The translations under genes and the position numbers were made by a program. This document shows positions 56,681 to 64,000 of a stretch of DNA of 64,000 nucleotides, piece by piece. The stretch is from Stentor roeselii. Lineage: Eukaryota > Ciliophora > Heterotrichea > Heterotrichida > Stentoridae. Numbering within the stretch: the first letter of the stretch is position 1; each line of letters starts with the position of its first letter. The notes beneath the pieces were generated by a model. It did no database searches and was not told where the DNA came from. It was given only the letters and a program-made list of their open reading frames with translations. The stretch is taken from assembly GCA_006503475.1 (NCBI GenBank), contig RSEH01000072.1:108660-172659 (forward strand). The letters are read 5' to 3'.

Positions 56681-57022
56681 ATGGACATGTCAGAAGCTTC
56701 AAAGCTACTGAAACTTTTTAACCTAAACAAAACACTAGAATCGCTTTCCTGTAATGAGGACAGCAACGTGAAAGACTCCTTATTTTCAAAATCAACATCA
56801 GTAGAAGCAGAAGAAAACTACGCATGCGCCAGTTCAATTTTCGGAGAATCAAAGATGTCATTGAAAGAAGAGGCGAATCCATTCGACGAGGAACTCAAAG
56901 AGAAGTCCTCAGTTTTCCCTCACAAGTCTCAAGACGCGATCCTGCATATCAAAGAATTCGACTCAATTGAAAAAAGGAACTTCCGCTTCAAGCAAAAAGC
57001 GAAAACAAAGAAAGACTTGTAA
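56681..57022 (+). CDS. Unknown small acidic/Ser-rich protein, 113 aa
   Basis: ATG 56681 follows CTATAATA. Ser/Glu/Lys-rich, probably disordered, with NPFDEEL near residue 68 (an NPF motif, which binds EH domains in endocytic proteins) and a basic C terminus (RFKQKAKTKKDL). The NPF could be chance. No domain is recognised. It is convergent with ATAD3. Confidence 0.6.
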   Translation: MDMSEASKLLKLFNLNKTLESLSCNEDSNVKDSLFSKSTSVEAEENYACASSIFGESKMSLKEEANPFDEELKEKSSVFPHKSQDAILHIKEFDSIEKRNFRFKQKAKTKKDL

Positions 57023-57066
57023 AGATTTAAGATGAATACTAGAGTATAATATGTCGATAATTATTA

Positions 57067-58746
57067 TTAATCTTCTGATTTATTCCATTCTTCTCGTTGT
57101 TGGTGCTGTTCGATGTGGTTTTCTAAGACACTTTCCATTAGTTCAGGGGTTAAAATCGCGTTTTGCTTGTTAAAAGCTGCATCGTGCCAGGCGATGACGA
57201 GTTTATAAATCTCTCTTCCTGAGAAGCCGTCGATTTTTTTAGCGATTTTTTCAATGAAGACGTCGTCAACACCCTGCATTCCGATTTCAGTCCTTCGAAA
57301 AACATTGAGACTGGGACTTTTAAAGAAATTGTTGATTTTTTTCTTGAAGGTGAGACTTGGCGAGCAGTATTCTAACAAGTAATGATAAAGCATTTGAATT
57401 CGCTGTTTTTCCTCAGGTCGGTCGAACTTGACGATTTCATCAACTCGGTCTAAAATTGCTCGGTCTAGCTGGTCAGGCGTGTTGCTGGCCAAGACTAACA
57501 TGAAGTTGTAGCTGGCTGAACCCGTTCGGTATAGCAAAGCGTTCAGTGAGTTACGCATGTCCTCGCTTATCTTTTCGGTTGTACGCTTACGTAGAAAAGC
57601 GTCGGCTTCGTCCATGAAAACTAGGACACCTTTTTTGCTTGTTGATGCCCAGTCAAAGAGCTTGTGAAGTTCAGTAACCCCGTCCCTCCCTAGCGGGCCT
57701 ATATCTCCTCCAGTCATGATGGCGAAGTCCATACCCGAGTGTTTGGCCAAGCTTTTCGCAAACATGGTCTTTCCAGTTCCAGGGGGTCCATACAACAATA
57801 AATTCCTAAAAGGTGCATGATGTTTTTTGCGATTGACAATGCTATGCGCCAGTGTTTTAAGATTAAATTCAAGGCCAGGGTTGATAAATATCCCATTCAA
57901 AATATCCTTTTCCCGTTGATCACTAGTGGAAGGCCTAAGCCTTCCGCGTATTAAAATTTGTTCATAGAGTGCCTGTGCCGGACTTTTGAACAACTCTTTA
58001 ACAGAAGTCTTCCTCGACGTTTCCCTGACCAACGACGGTTTCCCCAGTCGAGACTCGACATAACTCGTAGTAAGACGCCCAGCAGCTCTCGCGAACTGAA
58101 ATCCGAAAAAGGCGAGAGTGAGTCCCCCAGCGACATTCGCTAAATTTTTAAAGTCCCCAAAGAATCCTCCTAGTCCATTGCTCACAACTTCCAAGTTAGA
58201 CGACCAGACCTGTTTCAAAGTTTCTCTTCTTTCTGACTCTTTAAGACGAATTTCTTCATGTCTGATATCTTTAGTGTTCTTAATTCGATTAATTTTCGCT
58301 TCTTCTCGTGCCTGGATTTTACGCTTGTCGCCTTCAACGCGAAGTTGATGCTCGTATTCAATCGTCTGTCTTCTGAGCTGCTCCTGCTTGGCGACGCTTT
58401 CCTCGTCTCGTTGTCGGTTGAGCTCCTGCATCCTGGCATGGTCTTCGAGCTGCTTTTTGTACCGGTCTCGGGCGAGTTGGTCGTCGTAGTGGCTCTTTTG
58501 TTTGGAGATTTCGAGTTCTTTTTCTAGCGTCTTGCGACGCTCTGAGTGGTCGATTTGGACTCTTTGAATTTCAAGTTCTTTCATGTGGGCCTCTACTTCG
58601 GTCTTCTTCACCTCTTCTTGTTTCAGCGACAACTCAAAGGCGCTTTTCGCGTTCGGAGATGAGTCCAAGTCTTTCGCTGCTTTCGCGGCTCGCTCCAGAC
58701 CTGAAGGGTCGAATCCGTAAGCGCCTTGGGACTTGGAACTCGCCAT
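57067..58746 (-). CDS. ATAD3: ATAD3 mitochondrial AAA ATPase, 559 aa
   Basis: The N terminus YGFDPSGLERAAKAAKDLD is the ATAD3 signature; residues about 40-180 form a charged coiled coil. A hydrophobic segment about 190-225 (LANVAGGLTLAFFGFQFARA) would sit in the inner membrane. The AAA domain from about 295 has Walker A GPPGTGKT, Walker B VLVFMDEADAF, sensor-1 SNTPD and an Arg finger region RAILDRVDEIV. ATAD3 links mitochondrial membranes, nucleoids and cholesterol handling. Complete, with catalytic residues intact. Confidence 0.94.
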   Translation of the reverse strand: MASSKSQGAYGFDPSGLERAAKAAKDLDSSPNAKSAFELSLKQEEVKKTEVEAHMKELEIQRVQIDHSERRKTLEKELEISKQKSHYDDQLARDRYKKQLEDHARMQELNRQRDEESVAKQEQLRRQTIEYEHQLRVEGDKRKIQAREEAKINRIKNTKDIRHEEIRLKESERRETLKQVWSSNLEVVSNGLGGFFGDFKNLANVAGGLTLAFFGFQFARAAGRLTTSYVESRLGKPSLVRETSRKTSVKELFKSPAQALYEQILIRGRLRPSTSDQREKDILNGIFINPGLEFNLKTLAHSIVNRKKHHAPFRNLLLYGPPGTGKTMFAKSLAKHSGMDFAIMTGGDIGPLGRDGVTELHKLFDWASTSKKGVLVFMDEADAFLRKRTTEKISEDMRNSLNALLYRTGSASYNFMLVLASNTPDQLDRAILDRVDEIVKFDRPEEKQRIQMLYHYLLEYCSPSLTFKKKINNFFKSPSLNVFRRTEIGMQGVDDVFIEKIAKKIDGFSGREIYKLVIAWHDAAFNKQNAILTPELMESVLENHIEQHQQREEWNKSED

Positions 58747-58813
58747 TATATCCAGTGGATTTAATAGTAAAATAATTGTTGACGATGGTGGAGGAGTTAA
58801 ATGACTTGGAGTA

Positions 58814-58948
58814 ATGGTTGAGGTGAATGAAAAGTACGAAAAAGAAGATATTTTAAATTAGCACTACTCACTTGAAGATCTTAAAAAGCATCGATCGTCA
58901 GAAAACTCTTCAGAATCTTCTGAAAGTTTAGAAGTCTCCATTTTGTGA
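58814..58948 (+). pseudogene. Short ORF interrupted by TAG, possible remnant with a decayed intron
   Basis: From ATG 58814 the frame reads MVEVNEKYEKEDILN, then TAG (58859-58861), then HYSLEDLKKHRSSENSSESS and a TGA at 58946. The stop sits at the end of GATATTTTAAATTAG (58847-58861), which fits the 15-nt intron pattern (A at position 10, TAG end) except for GA instead of GT at its start. Removing it leaves 38 codons in frame. It could be a remnant, a micropeptide gene, or chance. Confidence 0.25.
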
Positions 58949-59021
58949 ACCACAAAGCAACCAGGTCCACAAGAATTTCCTTAAATCTCTTAAAACACTG
59001 ATAAACTCAAATTTTAATTAG

Positions 59022-59600
59022 CTAAATACCTGCAGGTGAAGCACTGAACGATGAATTACTGCTTTGGCTCGTGCTACTCGGGCAGGAGCTTTCATTATCA
59101 GAGAGGTCAAGCAAGCTGTCAATTAAATCCTCATCATCGAACAAGCAGGGTGCTGGCTCGATGACTTTGGCACAAACTTTGGGAGGTTGTTTGAAGATTT
59201 TGCCATAAAACCTGTTTTTTATGCTGCTTGGAAGTCTTCCTGGCAGATAAGCTGAAATCAATTTCCACTTCCCTCCGAACTTTTTATGCATGTTTTCCAG
59301 GATCGCGTCTTCTTCCTTCGTCCAGGAGGTTTTTTTAGTGCTTGGGTCGATTCTTTGACGCCATCGCTGCTCTACTTCAGATGCAGAGCGGTTCGGGAAG
59401 TCAACTGCGATTTTTTTCCAGTCGTAGTTCAAGTCTTTCGCCAATTTTGACAACTTTTCGTCATCTTCGAGAGTCCAGTACCTGTGAGTCCGGCTCTTGT
59501 CGGACTTCTGGTTGATTTCGACTAGATCTTGAGTGTCTTTCGTGATTTTTAGACATTCTAACAGGTTCTGATTTGCAGTTAGTTCTGAAAGTAGTTTCAT
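59022..59600 (-). CDS. R2R3-type Myb DNA-binding protein, 192 aa
   Basis: Two Myb/SANT repeats: residues about 40-86 (RYWTLEDDEKLSKLAKDLNY, WKKIAVDFPNRSASEVEQRW) and about 91-138 (SWTKEEDAILENMHKKFGGK, WKLISAYLPGRLPSSIKNRF). The Trp ladder of each repeat is present, and the second has the SIKNRF recognition-helix sequence common to Myb DNA binders. The last 35 residues are acidic then Ser-rich, as in activation domains. Target genes are unknown. ATG at 59600. Confidence 0.9.
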   Translation of the reverse strand: MKLLSELTANQNLLECLKITKDTQDLVEINQKSDKSRTHRYWTLEDDEKLSKLAKDLNYDWKKIAVDFPNRSASEVEQRWRQRIDPSTKKTSWTKEEDAILENMHKKFGGKWKLISAYLPGRLPSSIKNRFYGKIFKQPPKVCAKVIEPAPCLFDDEDLIDSLLDLSDNESSCPSSTSQSSNSSFSASPAGI

Positions 59601-60541
59601 ATTTCTTTAATTATTAGCCAAAAGGAAAAAAGGTGGATCATTTTGAATTTTAATGGAGATCGGCCTTTTGTGATTATCTTTTTTGAGTTGGGGAAAGGAG
59701 AATTGTGGAATCGCTTATTTTGGTTGAAGGGTTTGGGAGGTGGTAAGCGGGCAGAAATTATTTTAGTTTAGGAGTTCATGGTTTGAATATTTTTGTTGGG
59801 TTGTTTTAATGGTGAATTGGATTAATAGAGGATTTGCGATTAAGGGAATAATTATTAAATTAGTTAAAGTTTAGGAAAAATGGCTTGAATTGGAGTCGAT
59901 CTTGATATCAGTACTTATGTATTGAATTTCATAACAGCAGGAAATGATCGTAATGACTATAATTTGTAATTATTGTCTAGATGATTTTAAAGGAACTTTA
60001 AAAATAACACCCTGTAAGTGTTTTGGCAAAATTTTGAAACCCAAATGTTTTCTTATTATTGTAAAATATTGAAATTTTTGCTGTTAAAATCATGAAATCA
60101 GCTCTCATGTAATTTTAGATAAATCTATAACAGCAACAAATACATACTATACTTTGATACTATAAGACCAAAAAACTGTAAAATGATTATTATTATAAGA
60201 TTTATTGGATCAAATCGAACAAAACTAAAATACTCTAAAATTCCACTAAAAACGGTGACTCTTTTGTATTCAACAGATCCAAGAGTATTACAACCCCAAA
60301 CAAATCCTTTCCACGTTGAGTTCAATCCCACTCATAATCCTAAGACAAAATAATCAACTCAATAAAATCTCTCGTATTTTTCAGAAATAATAATTTTAAC
60401 CATAGCAAAGAATCACCTAAGTTGATGTGGATAGTGAAAAATCTACATATTCCATAAAACTTCAACCTTTTCAATCACCATTCTTCCCAACCATGCCAAG
60501 GACTGAGAGCGTGTGTCAATCACTCTTTAGACATAATTAAT
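59601..60541. other. Intergenic, 941 bp
   Basis: G/T-rich just upstream of the Myb start, then AT-rich. A short plus-strand ORF at 59944-60072 encodes a Cys-rich 42-residue peptide (CNYCLDDFKGTLKITPCKC), listed separately. Otherwise nothing is recognised. Confidence 0.5.
59944..60072 (+). other. Cys-rich short ORF, possible zinc-finger fragment
   Basis: ATG 59944 gives 42 residues with CxxC at CNYC and CxC at CKC plus one later Cys, spaced like the first half of a RING or related finger. It could be a degenerate fragment of the Cys-rich family at 61081-64000, or chance. No upstream exon is apparent. Confidence 0.25.
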
Positions 60542-60865
60542 CTAGCTACTTTTAGTACTTCTTGTCTTGTTGAAGTCATCGTAAGCCTTGTCAAAAGTCA
60601 CTGCCTTGCTGAGCTTTATTATCACTTTGTTCCTGCTACGATTCACCTCGGCTTGCGAGGACTCAGACACTGTCAAAGTTTCAAATTTTTCCAATTTTGC
60701 ATATCCTAATGACACCAACATTTCTGCTGCACGCACTGCGTTCGCTGTCGCTTCTCCGAGAGCGTGTAGTTCAACTAGTCCTTTTTCTTTCAAGATTTCT
60801 TTAGAAGCGCCGACATAGCTCGTGTAGGGCTTGGCCTGGCTTACTCGAACTTCCCTGGGCTCCAT
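60542..60865 (-). CDS. Alba-domain nucleic-acid-binding protein, 107 aa
   Basis: Almost the whole chain is an Alba fold: a KPYTSYVGASKEIL strand-helix start, the helix VELHALGEATANAVRAAEML, then VSLGYAKLEKFETL and the beta hairpin arm around RNKVIIKLSKAV. Alba proteins bind RNA or DNA; eukaryotic relatives include Rpp20/Rpp25 of RNase P and translational regulators. The short length, without RGG tail, leaves both roles open. ATG 60865 follows TGATAA. Confidence 0.87.
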   Translation of the reverse strand: MEPREVRVSQAKPYTSYVGASKEILKEKGLVELHALGEATANAVRAAEMLVSLGYAKLEKFETLTVSESSQAEVNRSRNKVIIKLSKAVTFDKAYDDFNKTRSTKSS

Positions 60866-61080
60866 TTATCATTAGGAGTTTGAATGGGTTGTCAAAGTTA
60901 TCAGCGTCGATCACATTATTATTTCGAACTACGGTATTTTTTAGGATAGGGAGATTAGTTTATGGGAAAAAAAAATCGATGTTAAAGGAATTATTAAGAC
61001 TCATAAAATAGTAGTAGAAATTGGGTAAAAGATTTGAACCATAATATAAACAAATGGATTCTAAATGATTTACTAATTAA

Positions 61081-62640
61081 CTAGCTAATTTTCCCAATAG
61101 CATAAAATGCATTTTGGGAGCCTTCAAAATATAGTTTGAAACATTCATAATATCTTGGATCAATATTAAATTGTCTAAAAATTTCATTGATATATATTTC
61201 AAAATAATCACATGAATAAAGATACCTACTATCACAATTTTCATGAGGACATCGTATACAAAATCTTCTGGGGTTATTTTCTAGTCTCTTATTAATGTAA
61301 GCTGTGCAAAAATAAAAAAAATCAGTTTGGAATATTTGCAATACACACTCATCACATATATGATGTTTACATGGAAGATTCAATCTAGGTCTATTATGTT
61401 TACTACAGATTTCATTTTTTCGTCTTTGAACGCTTGTTTCTGTTATATTTTGGTTATGCATTTTAGTTTCATCATTAGTAAAATTTCTTTGTTTTGGAAT
61501 ATCTTGATTTGCGATTATATTCAGAGCTTGTAGATTTTGATTATTGATATAATTTGGCTGCAACTGAGTAGAAATATTCGGAATTGGTAGATTTTGACGA
61601 ATCAATCGAGGATTTAGCTCGTTCTGATTATTCAAGGCAATCGGATAATGTGAATAAGGAATGGGCTGGTTTTGGTAATTTAAACCAGGATTTAGTTGAT
61701 TTTGGTATGCAAATTCAGTATTCGATTGATTATAATTAGTCAAATTAGGATTCTGCACATTCTGATTAGAATAGTCACCAATCAGTTGATTCTGATTATA
61801 AAAATTTTGATTTTTTTGATGCAGATAATTTGGATCCTGATTATATGATGGAAATGAGTCTTCTTGTAAGCTAACTAACGGTCTATTATAATGAACATCG
61901 AAATTTTGTAAATTATTCGAAGCGTTTGACAATGAAATAATAGGCTCTAAAATCATAAAACCACAATCACTTACATTGCATGCTTTTATAGATTTTAGTT
62001 CTATTAATTTTCGTATTTCTAAAATAATAGTTTTACATCTTTCGCAATTTATCCCTGAGTTTATGTCAGAAGCGTAAAATATTTCATAGTTGGAAATGTG
62101 ATTATCATGAAGCAGTACTTTTAAAGTTTTTACCTTCAATAATATTCTCGTTAAATACTTGTTTTTGGTTTTAGGTATTTCATCTACCCCTAAACAAATT
62201 TTGCAATAAAATCTCTTCGAAAGTATACAATTCTTGCAGTAAAAGTGAGAGTTGCAAGTGAATACATAAAATCTATCATCCACGTTTAGTTCTTGAAAGC
62301 AGGATTTGCACTGCATCAATGCTAATTTCATCCAATTAAAACATTTACTCAAATCTTCATGAAAGTTTGACATAAAAGCATCTGGGTCAATAACACAATC
62401 ATAACAGCAGAAATGAATCGAGCACGTATTGGGAATTTGCGAAGTTTTTTTATTGCAAAAGATACATTTATTTCCTAATTTAGAAGATGATTCTTCTTGA
62501 ATATGTATTAAAACCTTGATGTTGATTGTATTGATATCAAGAGATTCATAACAAATAAAACAAATACCTTCTTTTGTTTTCTTATCCAGAACGATAATTT
62601 CATTAAACTTCTTTTTTGTCTTGCAATTGAAACAACTCAT
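61081..62640 (-). CDS. Cys-rich zinc-binding-type protein with Asn/Gln-rich middle, 519 aa
   Basis: The N-terminal 210 residues contain about ten Cys pairs (CFNCKT, CFICYE, CIFCNK, CCYDC, CKSC, CNSHFYCKNC, CKICLG, CERC), resembling RING- or IBR-type fingers in tandem. Residues about 255-400 are Asn/Gln/Tyr-rich (YNQNQ, YQNQLNPG), possibly prion-like. The C terminus has CSKHNRPRLNLPCKHHICDE and FCIRCPHENCDSRYLYSC, another finger pair. A ubiquitin-ligase role is possible, not shown. Its N-terminal segment 62001-62429 is nearly identical to the next gene. Confidence 0.7.
   Translation of the reverse strand: MSCFNCKTKKKFNEIIVLDKKTKEGICFICYESLDINTINIKVLIHIQEESSSKLGNKCIFCNKKTSQIPNTCSIHFCCYDCVIDPDAFMSNFHEDLSKCFNWMKLALMQCKSCFQELNVDDRFYVFTCNSHFYCKNCILSKRFYCKICLGVDEIPKTKNKYLTRILLKVKTLKVLLHDNHISNYEIFYASDINSGINCERCKTIILEIRKLIELKSIKACNVSDCGFMILEPIISLSNASNNLQNFDVHYNRPLVSLQEDSFPSYNQDPNYLHQKNQNFYNQNQLIGDYSNQNVQNPNLTNYNQSNTEFAYQNQLNPGLNYQNQPIPYSHYPIALNNQNELNPRLIRQNLPIPNISTQLQPNYINNQNLQALNIIANQDIPKQRNFTNDETKMHNQNITETSVQRRKNEICSKHNRPRLNLPCKHHICDECVLQIFQTDFFYFCTAYINKRLENNPRRFCIRCPHENCDSRYLYSCDYFEIYINEIFRQFNIDPRYYECFKLYFEGSQNAFYAIGKIS
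62001..62429. repeat. Near-identical block shared by two Cys-rich genes, copy 1
   Basis: Aligns with 63572-64000 at a constant offset of 1571 bp. My hand count is 9 substitutions and one N over 429 bp, no gaps. The match stops abruptly near 62001 and continues beyond the window at the other end. Confidence 0.9.
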
Positions 62641-62891
62641 ATTTGGATTTAATTAATTATCTATATATATGATGTATTTAAGTATTTGAGAAAATGAATA
62701 TATTGAATGAAATATTGATAATAGAACAAGAAGAAACATTAAGGTTGATCATTTTTATTTCGTATAAATTTAAAAATAAGTGCAGGATATGAAATTATTC
62801 CTCTTGACTCAAACGCATTTCTAAATGAGGGTGAATTTATGATTCGGAAATCTACTGTATCATATAAGAGATATTTAGGAATAATCAACTA

Positions 62892-64000
62892 TTATACTAA
62901 GCTAACAAGTATATCTAAGATTTCCTTTCTTCCATCAAAATAAAGTTTCATATATTCTCGATAAAAAGGTTCGATTTGATATTTTTCAAAAATTAAATTT
63001 ATCTCATCTTCAAATATACGGCAAGAAAACAAATGCTTGTTAAAGCAATTTTCATAGTTACAACGTATGCAGAACTCTTCACGATGTTTTAGAGAAGCTA
63101 TATAATATTTAAATTGGTAGCAAAATAGATCTAAATCTTTTTTGAAGGTTTCTGAAATAGATTTTATGCAAACTAGATGCCCGCATTCTAGATCTAGCAT
63201 CACTGTCATATGATTGAGACAAAATTGATTGGCTATTCCAGATCCACTTAATTTTGATCCTGCATTGAATTTTTCTAAAAAACAGCCTTCGGATTTTGTA
63301 TTGGATTGAATATTTTTATTTTGAATATATTGAATCAGTGCACAATATTTACTCATATCTACATAGTTTTCATTATAAGGCTGCTCTTTTATGATTTTTT
63401 TGTTTTCTATTGAGTGAATACCATCTATTCTTATAGACTGAAAACTATTTTGTGCAGAGTAATTAGGAAAATCTTGAGCATTAGGATAATTTATTTGAGA
63501 TTCTATTTGGATCTCTTGTGGATAAGGCTGGTTATAGTAATTTTGTAAATGTTTTGAAGTCTTTGACAGTTCGATTAATTTTCGTACTTCTAAAATAATA
63601 GTTTTACATCTTTCGCAATTTATCCCTGAGTTTATGTTAGAAGTGTAAAATATTTCATAGTTGGAAATGTGATTATCGTGAAGTAGTACTTTTAAAGTTC
63701 TTACCTTCAATAATATTCTCTTTAAATACTTGTTTTTGGTTTTAGGTATTTCATCTACCCCTAAACAAATTTTGCAATAAAATCTCTTCGAAAGTATACA
63801 ATTCTTGCAGTAAAAGTGAGAGTTGCAAGTGAATACATAAAATCTATCATCCACATTTAGTTCTTGAAAGCAGGATTTGCACTGCATCAATGCTAATTTC
63901 ATCCAATTAAAACATTTACTCAAATCTTCATGAAAGTTTGACATAAAAGCATCTGGGTCAATAACACAATCATAACAGCAGNAATGAATCGAGCACGTAT
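62892..64000 (-). CDS. Paralogous Cys-rich zinc-binding-type protein, 5' end beyond the window
   Basis: Open from the window edge to a stop at 62892, at least 368 residues. The first part matches the neighbour almost base for base; an internal ATG at 63944 is not the true start because the match continues upstream (HFCCYDCVIDPDAF). The middle is shorter and less Asn/Gln-rich; the C terminus (NHMTVMLDLECGHLVCIKSI, FCIRCNYENCFNKHLFSC) keeps the same finger plan at much lower identity. One ambiguous base N lies at 63982. Confidence 0.7.
   Translation of the reverse strand, partial: TCSIHXCCYDCVIDPDAFMSNFHEDLSKCFNWMKLALMQCKSCFQELNVDDRFYVFTCNSHFYCKNCILSKRFYCKICLGVDEIPKTKNKYLKRILLKVRTLKVLLHDNHISNYEIFYTSNINSGINCERCKTIILEVRKLIELSKTSKHLQNYYNQPYPQEIQIESQINYPNAQDFPNYSAQNSFQSIRIDGIHSIENKKIIKEQPYNENYVDMSKYCALIQYIQNKNIQSNTKSEGCFLEKFNAGSKLSGSGIANQFCLNHMTVMLDLECGHLVCIKSISETFKKDLDLFCYQFKYYIASLKHREEFCIRCNYENCFNKHLFSCRIFEDEINLIFEKYQIEPFYREYMKLYFDGRKEILDILVSLV
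63572..64000. repeat. Near-identical block shared by two Cys-rich genes, copy 2
   Basis: Second copy of the block at 62001-62429, in the same orientation, cut by the window end. Confidence 0.9.

Noticed and set aside
60125-60331. 68-residue minus-strand ORF
   Set aside because: No domain, odd composition, isolated in an AT-rich gap.
1-64000. Mobile elements, CRISPR arrays, bacterial operons
   Set aside because: No transposase, terminal inverted repeat, array or Shine-Dalgarno pattern was seen; the spliced eukaryotic genes argue against a bacterial source.

Overview
The window is gene-dense, AT-rich eukaryotic DNA, best explained as macronuclear DNA of a heterotrich ciliate close to Stentor coeruleus. 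Three observations support this. Long ORFs read through cleanly with the standard code (TAA, TAG and TGA all act as stops; Trp is TGG, Gln is CAA/CAG). Many conserved proteins are interrupted by introns of exactly 15 nt. Genes are packed almost edge to edge. I resolved 16 such introns in nine genes; all are 15 nt, end in AG and carry an A at intron position 10. Standard code plus 15-nt introns is what is known of Stentor; the related Blepharisma has similar introns but reads TGA as Trp. The species call is inference.

Layout. 1-7000: a partial minus-strand gene, a myristoylated helical-repeat protein, and two large coiled-coil proteins; two of these genes end in tandem repeats that copy their last codons and stop. 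7000-11650: mitochondrial carrier, double-CDGSH Fe-S protein, Rab1-type GTPase, DHHC acyltransferase. 12300-15080: minus-strand run of tail-anchored coiled coil, RCC1 repeat protein, p32/MAM33-like protein and EMC7. 15131-20650: ubiquitin protease, PIG-Y, secreted GH5 endoglycoceramidase-like enzyme, mitochondrial HflX GTPase, SFT2. 20708-25111: CDPK, a 1.4-kb AT-rich gap, two small unknown genes, proteasome beta5. 26191-31598: minus-strand run of PX/pseudo-GTPase, GSK3-like kinase, alpha-SNAP, an unknown protein and an OSCA/TMEM63 channel. 31614-39480: K+ channel, NECAP, unknown, SHIPPO-repeat protein, RICTOR. 40204-48798: zinc-finger protein, small UBL-like protein, Cnx1-type molybdenum cofactor enzyme, cyclic-nucleotide-domain K+ channel, NDUFA8-like protein, secretory coiled coil, Lys/Ser-rich protein. 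49037-56269: unknown, two tandem kynurenine aminotransferases, metallophosphoesterase, HMG-CoA synthase, PhoD-like phosphatase. 56681-64000: unknown, ATAD3, Myb, Alba, and two tandem Cys-rich zinc-binding-type proteins, the second running off the window.

The genes are housekeeping and signalling genes without operon logic. Themes recur: vesicle traffic (Rab1, SFT2, alpha-SNAP, NECAP, DHHC), ER and GPI biogenesis (EMC7, PIG-Y), mitochondria (carrier, CDGSH, p32, HflX, NDUFA8, ATAD3), ion channels (three) and cilium or cytoskeleton (SHIPPO, coiled coils). Start codons commonly follow TATAAA- or ATAAT-like sequence directly, and divergent start codons can be as little as 10 bp apart, so 5' leaders and promoters must be tiny.

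The strongest items for a second look are the uniform 15-nt introns with A10 (including one directly after an initiator ATG and a candidate decayed one), the 10-16 bp divergent promoters, overlapping convergent stop codons, stop-spanning tandem repeats, a strand-composition gradient along genes, a PX/degenerate-GTPase fusion, and a Cys-rich gene pair whose N-terminal half is nearly identical while the rest has diverged.
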